Shown: positions 22,574 to 34,755, numbered from the stretch's first letter. The stretch is 64,000 nucleotides of DNA from Symsagittifera roscoffensis (GCF_963678635.1 NC_087070.1:4248539-4312538), one strand, 5' to 3'. Made by a program: numbers and translations. Notes: generated by a model not told the origin, from the sequence alone.

Positions 22574-22612
22574 TGAATTGAATTGAATTGAAATGAAATG
22601 AAATGAAATGAG
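22574..22612 (+). repeat. Pentanucleotide microsatellite
   Basis: Three GAATT units grade into four GAAAT units. The same array is present unchanged at 26223-26261. Confidence 0.9.
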
Positions 22613-23715
22613 TTGACTGACTATGACTGCTGACGCGCTGACTGACAACGAGTGCTGAAGGCTAAAAGGCACTTACTCGACTGTACCACCAATCTACTAC
22701 TTCTGCCATTTGTTAGAGAGAATATATACCAAATATTCTGAATACTCTTCCTATTTATAGTATTCATTGCCTGTGCCACTTGCAAGTGTCTTGTACTTAT
22801 AGAGGACTTGGCGAATTTAATGTTGGTGTGTTAAATGTCGTCAAACCCCCTCCCCTGCTCTTTATCTGAACATGCTACCAATACAATTGCAATTACAACA
22901 ACAATGGCTGCAATTCATGACTGGTTCATAAGTGGGACGGCACAATTCCGAACTAACAGAAGACAAGAGGAGAACTCAGTTGTGTTATGAAATATAGTCG
23001 ACAACTGAAGATTTGGAGCCGCCTTTCCGATTTTAATTGATAGATTTACTCGTCATTTCATTAAATGCGTGTTCTATAGAAGTTAGAAAAAAATCATCAA
23101 ACAGAATGAGGTTTAACTGACACATGATTTGACATATGTCGTGTATATGCTTATACCTACACTACTAAAGATCTTTAATAACAAAGTGAACAAATTTGTT
23201 TAAAAAAAGTATTCCGTTTTTAAACTAAGAACACTAAAATTGCGATTGGCAATTTATATGTCTAACTTCTTTTTTTAATTAACTGCTAATTACGCCTTCT
23301 GTTTGTGAGTTTTTCCTTTAATTGTTGTTGTTTGTTTATTTTCCATTTGAACTTGTGCATTTCTTCAGGCACAACGAAGAGGGAGTAGATTTTAATTAGA
23401 GGCTCAATTCCCTGCTGACACTTTTAATCTTTCTTTTTTGTCCCTGTCAATTTCATTTTTGTTGATTAAATTGAATTTAACTTCAATTCTGTTGTCAGGG
23501 TTTGAACAGAAAAAAATACAGAAACAACTAGAAATTAGAATAAAACGCAACCCTTCTTCCTAATTCTTAATTTCTAGTCCTTATTCATGAAAAATTCGAT
23601 TTTTGCTGATCTTGGTGACAAAACAAATTGACATTTACTATTCGTTGATGTTTCTTCACGTGCAACAGCTGTCAATTGTAAGTAATGTTGAATTTTCGTA
23701 ACCCTGGAATACGCA

Positions 23716-24010
23716 GGAGTTTTTAGGGGGGGGGGAGGTTCGAAAAAATTTGGAATTGTTTGCGAGTCAGCCAAATTATTTTTCCGAGTTCTCCCAAAGC
23801 GCAATAATCACATAAAGCTATACATAACTTAGCTCAAAATGTTGTTGGGCTTTTAACAATTTTTTTGAGAGAAAGTGTCAAAGTTGCCAATTTGGCTCTG
23901 TTTGAAAAAGTTTTTGGCGCGCGCTCGCTCATCTTCTTTGGTGAATATTGGTGCCAAAGGATGTTTTAGAAAAAAATATTGGCGAAGCTTACCGAATTCC
24001 GGATTTTCTT
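23716..24010. repeat. Diverged MITE-like repeat (poly-G end), duplicate 1
   Basis: Starts CAGGAGTTTTTAGGGGGGGG (a 10-G run, then AGG). It contains TTTTTCCGAGTTCTCCCAAA and GGTGCCAAAGGATG, matching in order the CCGAGCTCTC and GGCGCCAAAGGCGCC landmarks of 8198-8622 and 15845-16265. No coding capacity. A diverged relative of that family. Confidence 0.5.
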
Positions 24011-24394
24011 AGTTTTTTTTAAAATATATCAGAAGACTTCTCAAAGCCCCCTGAGTTTCAATCTGTAAAAATATTTTGTGAAAACTAGAGCAAACGGGTT
24101 CCAGGAAAAAGCCAATGCACGTGTGTGCATCGACGTGCGTGTTTGCGTTCATGTAGTTACGCTTTTGTTTATTTGTTTCAATTGCTTAGGCAATTATATA
24201 TAAATTAACAATGATTTAATTCCGCCGATTCTGTCAATCAAAGATCAGTCTGCTGGCCATTTTTTTTTGGTCGAGTTCTGTGGCGTGAGCGAAATGAACT
24301 GTGCAGTATTGAAACGTTCTTAAAATTTTCTACAGCTGGGGAAATAATTTGAAAATATGCATATATTTTTTGTTTTTTATTTTCAATTTTTTAC

Positions 24395-24594
24395 NNNNNN
24401 NNNNNNNNNNNNNNNNNNNNNNNNNNNNNNNNNNNNNNNNNNNNNNNNNNNNNNNNNNNNNNNNNNNNNNNNNNNNNNNNNNNNNNNNNNNNNNNNNNNN
24501 NNNNNNNNNNNNNNNNNNNNNNNNNNNNNNNNNNNNNNNNNNNNNNNNNNNNNNNNNNNNNNNNNNNNNNNNNNNNNNNNNNNNNNNNNNNNNN
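24395..24594. other. Assembly gap (200 N)
   Basis: Exactly 200 undetermined bases. The round length suggests a placeholder gap of unknown true size. It lies precisely between the two near-identical 3.45-kb copies. Confidence 0.99.
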
Positions 24595-24622
24595 AACAAT
24601 TTCCAAAGAAAATCGCATAGAA

Positions 24623-25261
24623 ATGCCCAAGGAATATTATGATGCGATAACCAACTTGAACTTGAAACAGAATAATGAAGATTATTGTTTACTTCTGAAT
24701 CCTGTGAGTTATGCTCTGGATAAAATTCAAGCTTCTGGCGTGAACTTGTCAGGAGCTGTCAAAATTTGGCACGATCTTTCGAAGGAACTTGGGCCTAGGT
24801 TAAGCATCAAGCAGATGGAATTACTTGCAAAACGTCGGTCAATGGCGTTGACACCGATGCCTTTGTTCAGTTTTCACGTGGACCTGAGATACCGTCATGA
24901 AAACCTACTAGAAACGATTGAAATTGAGTCTGCGCTTGATTTCGCTAGCAGTTTGCACCCGTCTTTGATCGCTAATATTCTTCAGTTCAGGGTTGCAGAT
25001 TCTCTTTTCACAAGCATCATGTTAACAAAAGAAGCAATATCGGCTGTGAGTCCAGCCAGTTCGTGGTCACTGGCCACTGTTGACGAGAGCCATAAAGATC
25101 ATTTCAGAAAAGTTCTTTCGTGCATGTGCTCTACAGCCAAGCTGGAAAGGCTTTTCAGCACTTTCGGATTTGTCCATTTCATCCTCAGAAACCGACTGGG
25201 AATAGAAAAATTGGGAAACTTGTGTTCTGCTTTCGGGTGCTGTGTCATTAATTTCACTTGA
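24623..25261 (+). pseudogene. hAT transposase C-terminal fragment (copy C)
   Basis: Frame of 212 codons parallel to residues about 27-236 of the copy B frame, starting MPKEYYDAITNLNL. It retains AVKIWHDLSKELG, SFHVDLRYRHENLL and the dimerisation motif AKLERLFSTFGFVHFILRNR. The frame shifts at the very end (LCSAFGCC instead of the LVFSFRVLN of copy B). The 5' part falls in the assembly gap. Many differences from copy B are amino-acid changing, consistent with decay. Confidence 0.8.
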
Positions 25262-25929
25262 GTTAATTGATTCTTGAAACAAAAACGTTATCAATGAAAA
25301 TAAAAATCAATTGAGAATACACATCAGATTTTTATGCTACCCTGCTATGTTATAGCATCATGGGATCTTTTTGTTTATACCCCCCTAAAAGATGAAGAGT
25401 CAAAATAAAAGTTTTGTTGCAAAATTAGATCGATATTACTAAGAAACGCAGGGTTAGACTAAGAAATCAATATGGCGCGAGCCAAAACGAACAAATTTTA
25501 TCTAATTTAGCCTCAAGCAGGTCTTCTTACGTTTTTTTGCGGTTTTCATTATCCTAATTTCTCAAATATGAGACAAAATTGCGTTCTGAATAGCCTTTTT
25601 CCGAGTTTATTCAAGGCTCTGGGCATCATCCTTGTGTTTTGTTCTAAAATCGACCCCTGTAAAAAAAAAATTTTTAAATCATATAGGGGGATATAAGCAA
25701 AAAGACCCGCATAATGAATCGATTTGAATTGTATCTGACAGCCTGTGTCATTACAGCGTGTCATTACAGCAATGCATTATTAGGTTGTAACATGTTGTCG
25801 TTGAGTTGTTGGTAGGCGAGGCAGATTGAGATAGAGACATATGGCAATAACAAGTCACTCGAGTGTGTAGCTTCCCACTTCACTACACCTCAATTATCCC
25901 CTCTCTCCTCCCCTCCCCTCCCCATACCA

Positions 25930-25949
25930 CCCCCCCCCCCCCCCCCCCC
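25930..25949. repeat. Poly-C run (20)
   Basis: Longest C homopolymer in the window, preceded by a C/T-rich stretch. The matching run in duplicate 1 has 14 C. Confidence 0.9.
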
Positions 25950-26222
25950 TTAACACCACACAATAAGGCACACAAAGTGCAACACGGAAATAACGCTAAA
26001 TAATTTGAACATGGCGGCGTATGTTGATAGATAGAATTGCAACAGCAATAGGGGGTATATAGGACTGCCTTTACTGCCTATTTTGTGTGTCTATTGAATT
26101 GAAACGTCAACTATGCCATGGAAAAATGAGTGACAGCTAACCAAACACATTTTCACATATTTGCATATACCCATACCACCATACACTCGTATACACACAT
26201 GTATAAATAAGAGACTAAGCAC

Positions 26223-26261
26223 TGAATTGAATTGAATTGAAATGAAATGAAATGAAATGAG
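26223..26261 (+). repeat. Pentanucleotide microsatellite, second copy
   Basis: Identical in structure to 22574-22612: three GAATT units followed by four GAAAT units. Lack of length change suggests very recent duplication or an allelic copy. Confidence 0.9.
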
Positions 26262-27361
26262 TTGACTGACTATGACTGCTGACGCGCTGACTGACAACGA
26301 GTGCTGAAGGCTAAAAGGCACTTACTCGACTGTACCACCAATCTACTACTTCTGCCATTTGTTAGAGAGAATATATACCAAATATTCTGAATACTCTTCC
26401 TATTTATAGTATTCATTGCCTGTGCCACTTGCAAGTGTCTTGTACTTATAGAGGACTTGGTGAATTTAATGTTGGTGTGTTAAATGTCGTCAAACCCCCT
26501 CCCCTGCTCTTTATCTGAACATGCTACCAATACAATTGCAATTACAACAACAATGGCTGCAATTCATGACTGGTTCATAAGTGGGACGGCACAATTCCGA
26601 ACTAACAGAAGACAAGAGGAGAACTCAGTTGTGTTATGAAATATGGTCGACAACTGAAGATTTGGAGCCGCCTTTCCGATTTTAATTGATAGATTTACTC
26701 GTCATTTCATTAAATGCGTTCTTTAGAAGTTAGAAAAAAATCATCAAACAGAATGAGGTTTAACTGACACATGATTTGACATATGTCGTGTATATGCTTA
26801 TACCTACACTACTAAAGATCTTTTATAACAAAGTGAACAAATTTGTTTAAAAAAAGTATTCCCTGTTTTTAAACTAAGAACACTAAAATTGCGATTGGCA
26901 ATTTATATGTCTAACTTCTTTTTTTAATTAACTGCTAATTACGCCTTCTGTTTGTGAGTTTTTCCTTTAATTGTTGTTGTTTGTTTATTTTCCATTTGAA
27001 CTTGTGCATTTCTTCAGGCATAACGAAGAGGGAGTCGATTTTAATTAGAGGCTCAATTCCCTGCTGACACTTTTAATCTTTCTTTTTTGTCCCTGTCAAT
27101 TTCATTTTGTTGATTAAATTGAATTTAACTTCAATTCTGTTGTCAGGGTTTGAACAGAAAAAAAATACAGAAACAGCTAGAAATTAGAATAAAACGCAAC
27201 CCTTCTTCCTAATTCTTAATTTCTAGTCCTTATTCATTAAAAATTCTATTTTTGCTCATCTTGGTGACAAAACAAATTGACATTTACTATTCGTTGATGT
27301 TTCTTCACGTGCAACAGCTGTCAATTGTAAGTAATGTTGAATTTTCGTACCCCTTGTTGAC

Positions 27362-27660
27362 GCATGAGTTTTTTAAGGGGGGGGGGTTGGAAAAAATTTG
27401 GAATTGTTTGCGAGTCAGCCAAATTATTTTTCCGAGTTCTCCCAAAGCGCAATAATCACATATAGGCTATACATAACTTAGCTCAAAATAATGTTGGGCT
27501 TTTAACAATTTTTTTAGAGAAAGTGTCAAAGTTGCCAATTTGGCTGTTTGAAAAAGTTTTTGGCGCGCGCTCGCTCATCTAATTTAGTGAATATTGGTGC
27601 CAAAGGATGTTTTCGAAAAAAATATTGGCGACTCTTACCGTATTCCGGATTTTCTTAATT
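27362..27660. repeat. Diverged MITE-like repeat (poly-G end), duplicate 2
   Basis: Counterpart of 23716-24010, with a 10-G run at 27377-27386, TTTTTCCGAGTTCTCCCAAA and GGTGCCAAAGGATG. The first bases differ more than the surrounding duplicate. Confidence 0.5.
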
Positions 27661-28038
27661 TTTTTTAAATATCAGAAGACTTCTCAAAGTCCCCTGAGTT
27701 TCAATCTGTAAAAACATTTTGTGAAAACTAGAGCAAACGGGTTCCAGGAAAAAGCCAATGCACGTGTGTGCATCGACGTGCGTGTTTGCGTTCATGTAGT
27801 TACGCTTTTTTTATATTTGTTTCAATTGCTTAGGTAATTAATTATAAATTAACAATGATTTAATTCCGCCGAGTCTGTCAATCAAAGATCAGTCTGCTGG
27901 CCATTTTTTTTTTGGTCGAGTTCTGTGGCGTGAGCGAAATGAACTGTGCAGTATTGAAACGTTCTTAAAATTTTCTACAGCTGGGGAAATAATTTGAAAA
28001 TATGCATATATTTTTTGTTTTTATTTTCAATTTTTTAC

Positions 28039-29544
28039 AGTAAGATTCGACTAAAAAAGCATTTGGAAAATGTTTGGGTTGTTATTGAAAGCTGGGAATC
28101 CGTTAAGTTGAATTTTGCCAAAATAATTTGGGTTGGTTGGTCAGAAATGGATGCCCTATATAATTCGTAAGGGGTCCCGTTGGAAAAATTTGGCAACCAG
28201 CACTGAGTGAGGGTGTCACATTTTTCAATACTGTTCAATACTTGCAAGCCTAAACCGTGCTCTTTTTCAGAGTGCTGAAAACTAATGCTTTTTAAATTTA
28301 CTCGCCACGGGGTTTTTGATTCTAATCGAAAATCAAATTTGCCATTTAGGCAAATGCGATGAACCAAAAAAGTGGATTTGCTCCAGACGATCAAGTTTTC
28401 AAAATATGCAGCTACTCTTTTTTTGATGAGCCTGCTTTCATAAAATTTTGTTTTTCTTGGTAAGTTTTCTAATCTCTAATTTTAAAAAATCTCCCGATGA
28501 AAAAATCCGTTTCTTCCGTTGTTCGATAAATTACAATCCGAACAGCAAAAAGTTCAGACCGATTTGTTTCTCGACTTTGAGACAGTTTTGACTCTGAAAC
28601 ATTGTTTGTTTTCAGAACACACGATTTACAGAACCATCGATTCCGCATACTGTTATTTTTGTCAAAAAGAAACTAAAAACGAAAAAAAAAGAGTTTTTCC
28701 AAAAAGTGATCTTTTTTTTTCTTGGAGCCATTTATGATGCACGAATAGAAAATGTGAAAAAATTCTTCAAATGAAAACATCCGTTTCTTCCGCTCTTAGG
28801 ATAAGAAGAGTCCTACCAGCTTGTTTTTCAAAAAAGTTGCCAAACAAATTTTTAAAGCTTTTTTGTAAAAATAAAACAAAATTACCCGAGCTGTCGTCTG
28901 TTTAAAAATTAATGTCGATTTAACAGTAACTAAATTAAAGCAAAAACAATGCCAAATAGTGCCAAATGAAAAATTGACTCGTCATTAAAGTAAAATAAAA
29001 TTTTATATATGATTTTAACTGTTTTGGAGATGTGGAACGAACTGAACTACAAAACAGCGTATGCTCTTTTTTTTCTTTTTGGGACATAACTAACCTTGTT
29101 ATACATATTTAAAGCTATGTTGTCAAACTAAAAAAAGGGCTGGCAAAAGTTTAAGAACTGGCAAAAAACAGAGCTTAGCAATTGCATAAACTAAACCTAC
29201 TCTACCCTGTTGAAAAACTAGAAAAATCATACTTTTGCATGTTTACTTATGGACTTTTCTTGTCTATGATAATGAGTCGCTGAAACAAAAAGCTAAAACA
29301 CTTCTTTTTTAAGTGCTCATAAACGATTTGATGAACAATATTTTTCTATGTTTAACACCAGTTGTACGCAACATCCAGAGATTTTGCTGTCTTTTAAAGT
29401 CTCTTAATTTGCCGACGTTTTTTCAACTTTCAATGCCAAGTTTCGAAGTTGTTTTGTATGTTGCATTTTTTCCTGCTCTCTTTCTCTCTTTTTCTTATTA
29501 TTGTTCCGAATTTTGATACGTAAGTAACGGAATATTTGTGCTCG
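28039..29544. other. Non-coding, no gene seen
   Basis: AT-rich DNA. The longest frame (119 codons, minus strand, 28035-28394) spans the duplication boundary and has no known domain. No repeat pair recognised. Confidence 0.5.
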
Positions 29545-29999
29545 GGGTCGGTTTTTTTTCTTCAGACAAATTTCGACTTTTTACCAAGCCATTTTTGACG
29601 GAATTTTTTTATATCATTCAAATGGTATTGTTGTCTTGAGCTTGAATTTGAAAAGATATTTCACCAGTGATTTTTTTTCGTAAAGTTATGGGGGTTTAAA
29701 GATTGCCATTTTGCTCAATTTGGGACAATTAACGCGTGATATATTTCGGGCTATTAACGCGTAAGCGGAGATGTAATCTGTCTTAGAAGTTAGTACAAAT
29801 TGGTTGAAAGAAGCTTACTTGCCATAATTGATTTAATACAAGGAGCAAAATTTACCCTTTTGTAATCTACATGGCGTCTGGGGGATGATTTTCATAAAAA
29901 TTTCAAATTTCACATTTAGTTTTTTAATGTTATTACTGCTCCATAAACTTCAAAATGCAGTCGGAACATTCAGGGCTTTTCCCTGATACGAGCAGCCTT
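29545..29999 (+). repeat. TTAACGCGT-family repeat, good copy
   Basis: The head reads GTGCTCGGGG...TTCTTCAGACAAATTTCGAC. The middle has TTATGGGGGTTTAAAGATTG, then GGGACAATTAACGCGTGATA and a second TTAACGCGTAAGCGGAGATG. The end is TGCAGTCGGAACATTCAGGG followed by CTTTTCCCTGATACGAGC. This is the clearest copy and serves as reference for the family. No long frame. Confidence 0.65.
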
Positions 30000-30009
30000 G
30001 TTTAAATTC

Positions 30010-30530
30010 AAACTAAACAGTAAAACAATAAGCAGGTCAAAACCAATGAAAATTCATCAAATACTTGTAATTTTACACGACAAAGATGACATATTAATTT
30101 TGATTTTGCACTCTTGGTAAGGCTTCGAGTTCAATTTTTTTGATACTTTTTTGATGAGAAAAAAAGATGGTTTTTTAAAGCTTCCCCTTACCCGATGTAA
30201 CTTAAAATGTGACATCATTGGCACCTGCGGTCCCATTATTTGTATCATTTATTGTTTCTTAAGTAAAAATTATTGAGCTCGATGTTGTCGCCGCTTTTAC
30301 TACACATTAAAAAAACTGCAAACTTCCTGTGCATTAATTATCCCAAGTGGTTGAATTGGCGATTTTTAAACCCCATAATTTTTTGAGCCTTTTATTTCGA
30401 ATTATAATAACAGGTGAAGTATACTTTTTAATTGTAGTTTAGCTCATCAAATTTTTTAGATGGTAAAAAAATCTGCCGAAAATGGTTAAACAGAAAACCG
30501 AAATTCGTCTGAATGAATTGAAGCTCGGAA
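30010..30530 (-). repeat. TTAACGCGT-family repeat, inverted copy
   Basis: Read on the minus strand it starts GCTTCAATTCATTCAGACGA and continues ATTATGGGGTTTAAAAATCG, GGGATAATTAATGCACAGGA and AAGCGGCGACAACATCGAGC. It is therefore in the same order as 29545-29999 but facing it tail to tail. The two copies form a roughly 1-kb imperfect palindrome. Confidence 0.55.
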
Positions 30531-33500
30531 TATGGAGTAAAATTGTTGCTTTCGCTCTTTGTACAATAAACTTTATCAAAAGAATGCTCGTAACAATGCA
30601 AAACTTTGAATGTTTCGACTGCTCTACTATGACTATAAAGTATTTTGTAGGCAAACATTTTGATTAAACTTTTGGAAAAAATGTTTTTTTTTTCATATTT
30701 TTCCTCCTTAACGCAATGTCAAGTGCGAAAAAGTTTGGCTCTGATTAAGTAATTGTCACATCAATCAGCTTGCCTCAATTCATTCCAGAAGGATTTCTGA
30801 GTCGCATTTATTCGATTTTCAGAGCAGCAATCGAGGCCCAATCGAAACTTCTGCCGACTCGATTAGATCTTCGATTAGACCCTCGATTAGAAAACTACAT
30901 GAACCTTCCCACTATCATAATGGATGACTCATAATCATAAAAAACGATAACGTCTAATTGTATCTCAATCAAATTAGTGGTTAAAAGGGAGTTGGTCGAC
31001 TTGTTTTCAACGCTGATGTTCAATAGGATTGAAATCAAAAACGAGGGTTTGTCAGCTTTTTGTTCTAATTAAAATTGCCCAAAAACCAAGTAATTTCTGC
31101 CCCAGTCACTTCCACTACAGTCATTTCCGCCCCAAAAGCAGTCATTTCCGGAACTGACTGTTTTTGGGGCGGAAAGGACTGGGAGCCGAAGCAGACGTAT
31201 ATCATCATCATAAACTTTTGAAAAATGAACCCTTTTTAGGCTGGTTGACGAACTTTTCATAATATTGATATTTTGGGAGAAAGAAAAAGTACGAAAGAGC
31301 CCTTGTCGGAGTAAAAATAGTGCACTGATTACTTTTGATTTCTTCTTCTTTAATGTTTCTATAATATTCCGATAAATTTTTATTAGAAAAGTTTGACAAT
31401 AACAATTTTGTGGGAAAAATAACAACAATTTTGATATGCCAAAAGATTCGTTGACTTATCTTAAATGAATGCAGATACACACCCAGAAACACTTGTTTTT
31501 TTACAATATCTTCATAAAAATCATTAATTAAGGCTTCGAAGAATAAATTGTTTCCAAGCGATAGATTGTTTCCAAATTGCTTAAATGATAGAAGTAGAAG
31601 CACTGTCACCTTTTGGTATAAATTGAAATTGGCGGTTCACCAAAAAAATTTTCCTAAAAATTTTATCGAAAAAATATGAAGGTGCTAACTTCAGATTTAC
31701 CCTGGTTAAACTACAACACACCCTGTTTATCAAGTCACCATTAGTTTGAATATAATTGTTTAAAATTTGATGGTTGAAATTGTGCAGCTCCTGGTTATTT
31801 AAAATTTTTATCAATTGTGTAAATTTAAAGATCAAGAAAAGCAAATTGTTGACAAGGACACAAATTTTAACAGACATGGACTGTTTTAACGCAACTTTAA
31901 GACAAACTGGAACAGCTCTCGTTTTTTTAAGTTGAAATTGTGGTGCATGTCTTCAGTAGGTAATCTGAAAGTTTTGTAAATTTTCAGATTGGCTTTCAAT
32001 CCGTATTATTTTGCTCAGAACGATTTATATATATAATTATTGAACAGTAAAAATTTAATAATGTTGTATTATGTGTTTGATTGATCCAAAATTTTTATTT
32101 AAGCATATGACTTTTAAAAAACGTATCTGCAGGATTTTTTACGAGGACCTCATATTGTAAAACTGGCTGAACAAAAGTTTTCTATGCGAAAAATTTAAGA
32201 TTACGGTTTGATTTTGAATCGTTTCAAAATAGAAAGCCCTTATCATTCTTATTTTTGAGCATGGCATTAGAATAGGTGTAACATTGATCAGCAGAGACAT
32301 GTTATTTTAGATAAACGTTATCAATATATAGTACGTTATTTTATCAAGAAATTGAGCTTTTAACAGAAAGCTGACACTTCATATTCTGGGATGATTCTTT
32401 CTATTCTTTCAAGTATTTGTAACTATATTTGACAGAGATGCTATGTGAAGTTTCATATCGCAATTCTTGTAATTGTTAAAACACTGAATACGGCTCTAAA
32501 AGTATTAACTTCACCTGTTTTTCTGTTTTTACAAAAATTTTTTAAAAATCAATTTGTATGAGTATATAACTCGCCAGCTCATTAGAATTTCACTTCAAAT
32601 GAACGCATTAAAAATCATTTTTTTAAATAACTGTTTTTAAAAACATAACAAAAAACTTTTCTACTTGAACGAAGAAGTAATGAAATACGCTGAAATAATT
32701 TGAGTCGACATTATACCGCCTTTGAGGAAAAAGATTGGATGTTTAATTTCGTGTGCTTTTCAAAAGCTTGTTTTGACGGAATTTCTGGGCAGCCTAAAAA
32801 TTTTTGATGCCCTGAAAATAAAACTATTTTTTACCTGTGATATTTTACATCAAACGCATAAGATTGGTTTCGCTGTTCAAATGCGTACTGCTTCAATTAT
32901 ATTTAGGTAGCTAATCAGACTCTGTAGAGTGTCACTTTAGCGCTGATCGGGATTGATTTCAGAGTTAAAAATGAATTAGCGATCGAGTTTTGGTGGTTTT
33001 TCAAAAACAAGTATAATTTTTTCCTAACAAATGAAAGTTTTATGCTACAAAACGGATCAACCGTGCAATTTTTCCCTCATTGACCTACCGCATAAGTTTT
33101 TCAATTTTGAAATACAATTCAGCACAAAACATTCATTTCAAACAAGCGCGCTGAATATTTTACAAGAGAAAATTTTATTTGCCAAATAGCTATTTTATCC
33201 TGTTAATAGCGTAAATATCAATCATAATATGGTATCGATTGATTTTTTTGGTTAATTAGCCCATTTTATGTTGCCCTTGAAAGCATTTTCTGAAGAAACT
33301 GTTTTTTACGCAAAAACAATGATGATCAAACTTTTTTCTGTTCGTTTTTTATTTAGTACTTTACAACTCAGTCAGTTTTGAAAGAGGACACTCAGTTGTT
33401 TCTGTACCTGACCTCAGTTACAATTCTACATTTCAAAGTTTTTATCTATAAATTATTTCATAATGTAAATTGGAAATTTAAAATCTAAATTTCTTAAGTT

Positions 33501-33689
33501 TTTTTCTCTTAAGGAAATTTAAAAGCTAAATTTCTTAAGCACGCAAAAAAATGATGATCAATTTTTTTATGCTCGCTTTTTTATTTAGTACTATAAAATT
33601 CAGTCAATTTTGAAAGTGGGCACTAAATTTTTTTCTGGGTTTGACATCTATTATAATTCTACATGTCGAAGTTTTTATGTATTAAAGCG
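30531..33689. other. Non-coding, no gene seen
   Basis: AT-rich. Three overlapping minus-strand frames (98-133 codons, 31069-31877) are low in complexity, match nothing known and lack splice or start support. A strong palindrome at 31118-31181 is listed separately. Confidence 0.5.
31118..31181. repeat. 64-bp GC-rich palindrome
   Basis: The sequence is symmetric about TTCCGGAA (31146-31153); 29 of the 32 base pairs match, counted by hand. Each arm contains TTTCCGCCCCAAAA or its complement and CAGTCA. A further CAGTCACTTCC lies just left of it, so the motif CAGTCAyTTCC occurs three times in direct order. It sits in very AT-rich surroundings. Confidence 0.85.
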
Positions 33690-34020
33690 GGCTAAAAACT
33701 GATTTGCTCTGCGACGTAAATCCGTGGGTGTAAAATTGCATTTTAAGCCAATTTAGGATAACTAATGCGTGCTATATGCCAGTTTTTAATTAACGCGTAG
33801 TGTCAGCGGCAAATCAAACTGGCTTAAAAATCATTCCAAATTCAATTGAGACATTTTTTGTTCAATTAAAAAAAGAAGCTTATCACTTTGGGCTTGATTT
33901 CAAGTTCTGGAAGAAGTTTTTTATTTGAGTTATATCAATTTAGGCCGCGTTTTTTTTTCATGGGAAACGAATAACTCAATTCTCAACCATGATACGAGCA
34001 CTCCTGTTTTGTGTGCAGCT
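33690..34020 (+). repeat. TTAACGCGT-family repeat, 5'-truncated copy
   Basis: Contains GGATAACTAATGCGTGCTAT, TTAATTAACGCGTAGTGTCA, GCGGCAAATCAAACTGGCTT, and an end with CATGATACGAGCACTCCTG. The CAGTCGGAACA part of the end motif is lost. Confidence 0.5.
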
Positions 34021-34359
34021 CTTTTTTTATGAAGGTCTTGATAAAAGAGTTTTTATGTAGACTTACAATAATTTTAACAATTACTTAAGGTTGTAGTTTC
34101 TGTTGAGTTAGAGGAAACAGTTTTTTTTATATTTGAGTGATTTGAGTCTCGTTTTTTCCTCAATTTTTCTCAAAATGGAGACAAAATACTTTATTTGACC
34201 TGGAAAAATTTTATGGATTTTAGAGAAAACTCAAAAAATTCTAAATTGAATTCACCAGGATGGTTGCACAAATTTTGAAACAAAAGAGAGACAGAGACGC
34301 TTTGGCTGATTTTTCAGCATTTTTTGAAGACCGTGAGCACTATACATACATGGAATAGT

Positions 34360-34755
34360 TTTTTTTATTCAGACCAACTTCCGCGATCGAAACATAGTTT
34401 TCAACGAAATATTTTTGTTCCCCACTGAAGATAATGACTCAAATATATTTAAAAAAATGTTTCCTCTAAAACCTTTTGATACAATTCTCGGGGCTTGAAA
34501 ATCGTCGAATTGCAGTTTTTAGACTAATGTACGCGCATTTTGAATATTTCATGCATGATGCAGAAGGCGTCATGAGATTGAAACAAGCAATGGGTCGCAA
34601 AAATTCCCTAATAGATTGAAATGTGTTTAATTTTGGCTGTGGTAGAACTTTTCAAAATTAAAATGTGTCAAATATTTTTCTACTAAAACTGTTTGAGACC
34701 ATTTACAGTGCAGTTGGAACATTCAGGACTTTGCCATGATATAAGCGCAGAGTTG
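34360..34755 (+). repeat. TTAACGCGT-family repeat, diverged copy
   Basis: Head TTCAGACCAACTTCCGCG; middle CTCGGGGCTTGAAAATCGTC and CTAATGTACGCGCATTTTGA; end TGCAGTTGGAACATTCAGGA then CTTTGCCATGATATAAGC. Same order as the reference copy. Confidence 0.5.

Larger units (their letters stand above)
20921..24394 (+). repeat. 3.45-kb direct duplication, copy 1 (to gap)
   Basis: Aligns with 24595-28038 along its whole length. From about 22,110 on the copies are nearly identical, with only scattered substitutions and small indels. The left part over the hAT remnant differs at roughly one base in ten by eye. It stops exactly at the 200-N gap. Apart from the hAT fragment it holds no recognisable gene; poly-C, a microsatellite and a poly-G/MITE-like block are listed separately. 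Confidence 0.9.
24595..28038 (+). repeat. 3.45-kb direct duplication, copy 2 (from gap)
   Basis: Counterpart of 20921-24394. It starts at the gap with sequence that lies inside copy 1, and its end (TTTTCAATTTTTTAC) matches the last bases before the gap. After 28038 the sequence continues as unique DNA (AGTAAGATTCGAC). The offset drifts from about 3,674 to 3,644 through small indels, including one of about 35 bases near 25,300. Confidence 0.9.

Noticed and set aside
24330-24642. Frames crossing the run of N
   Set aside because: Artefacts of the unknown bases in the gap.
22442-26321. Identical 76-codon minus-strand frames in both duplicates (22442-22672 and 26091-26321)
   Set aside because: Identity reflects the recent duplication or allelic overlap, not selection. 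The frame crosses the pentanucleotide microsatellite and has no known domain.
31069-31877. Three overlapping minus-strand frames of 98-133 codons
   Set aside because: Low-complexity, Phe/Asn/Lys-rich translations typical of AT-rich non-coding DNA. They overlap each other in different frames, and one runs across the 64-bp palindrome.
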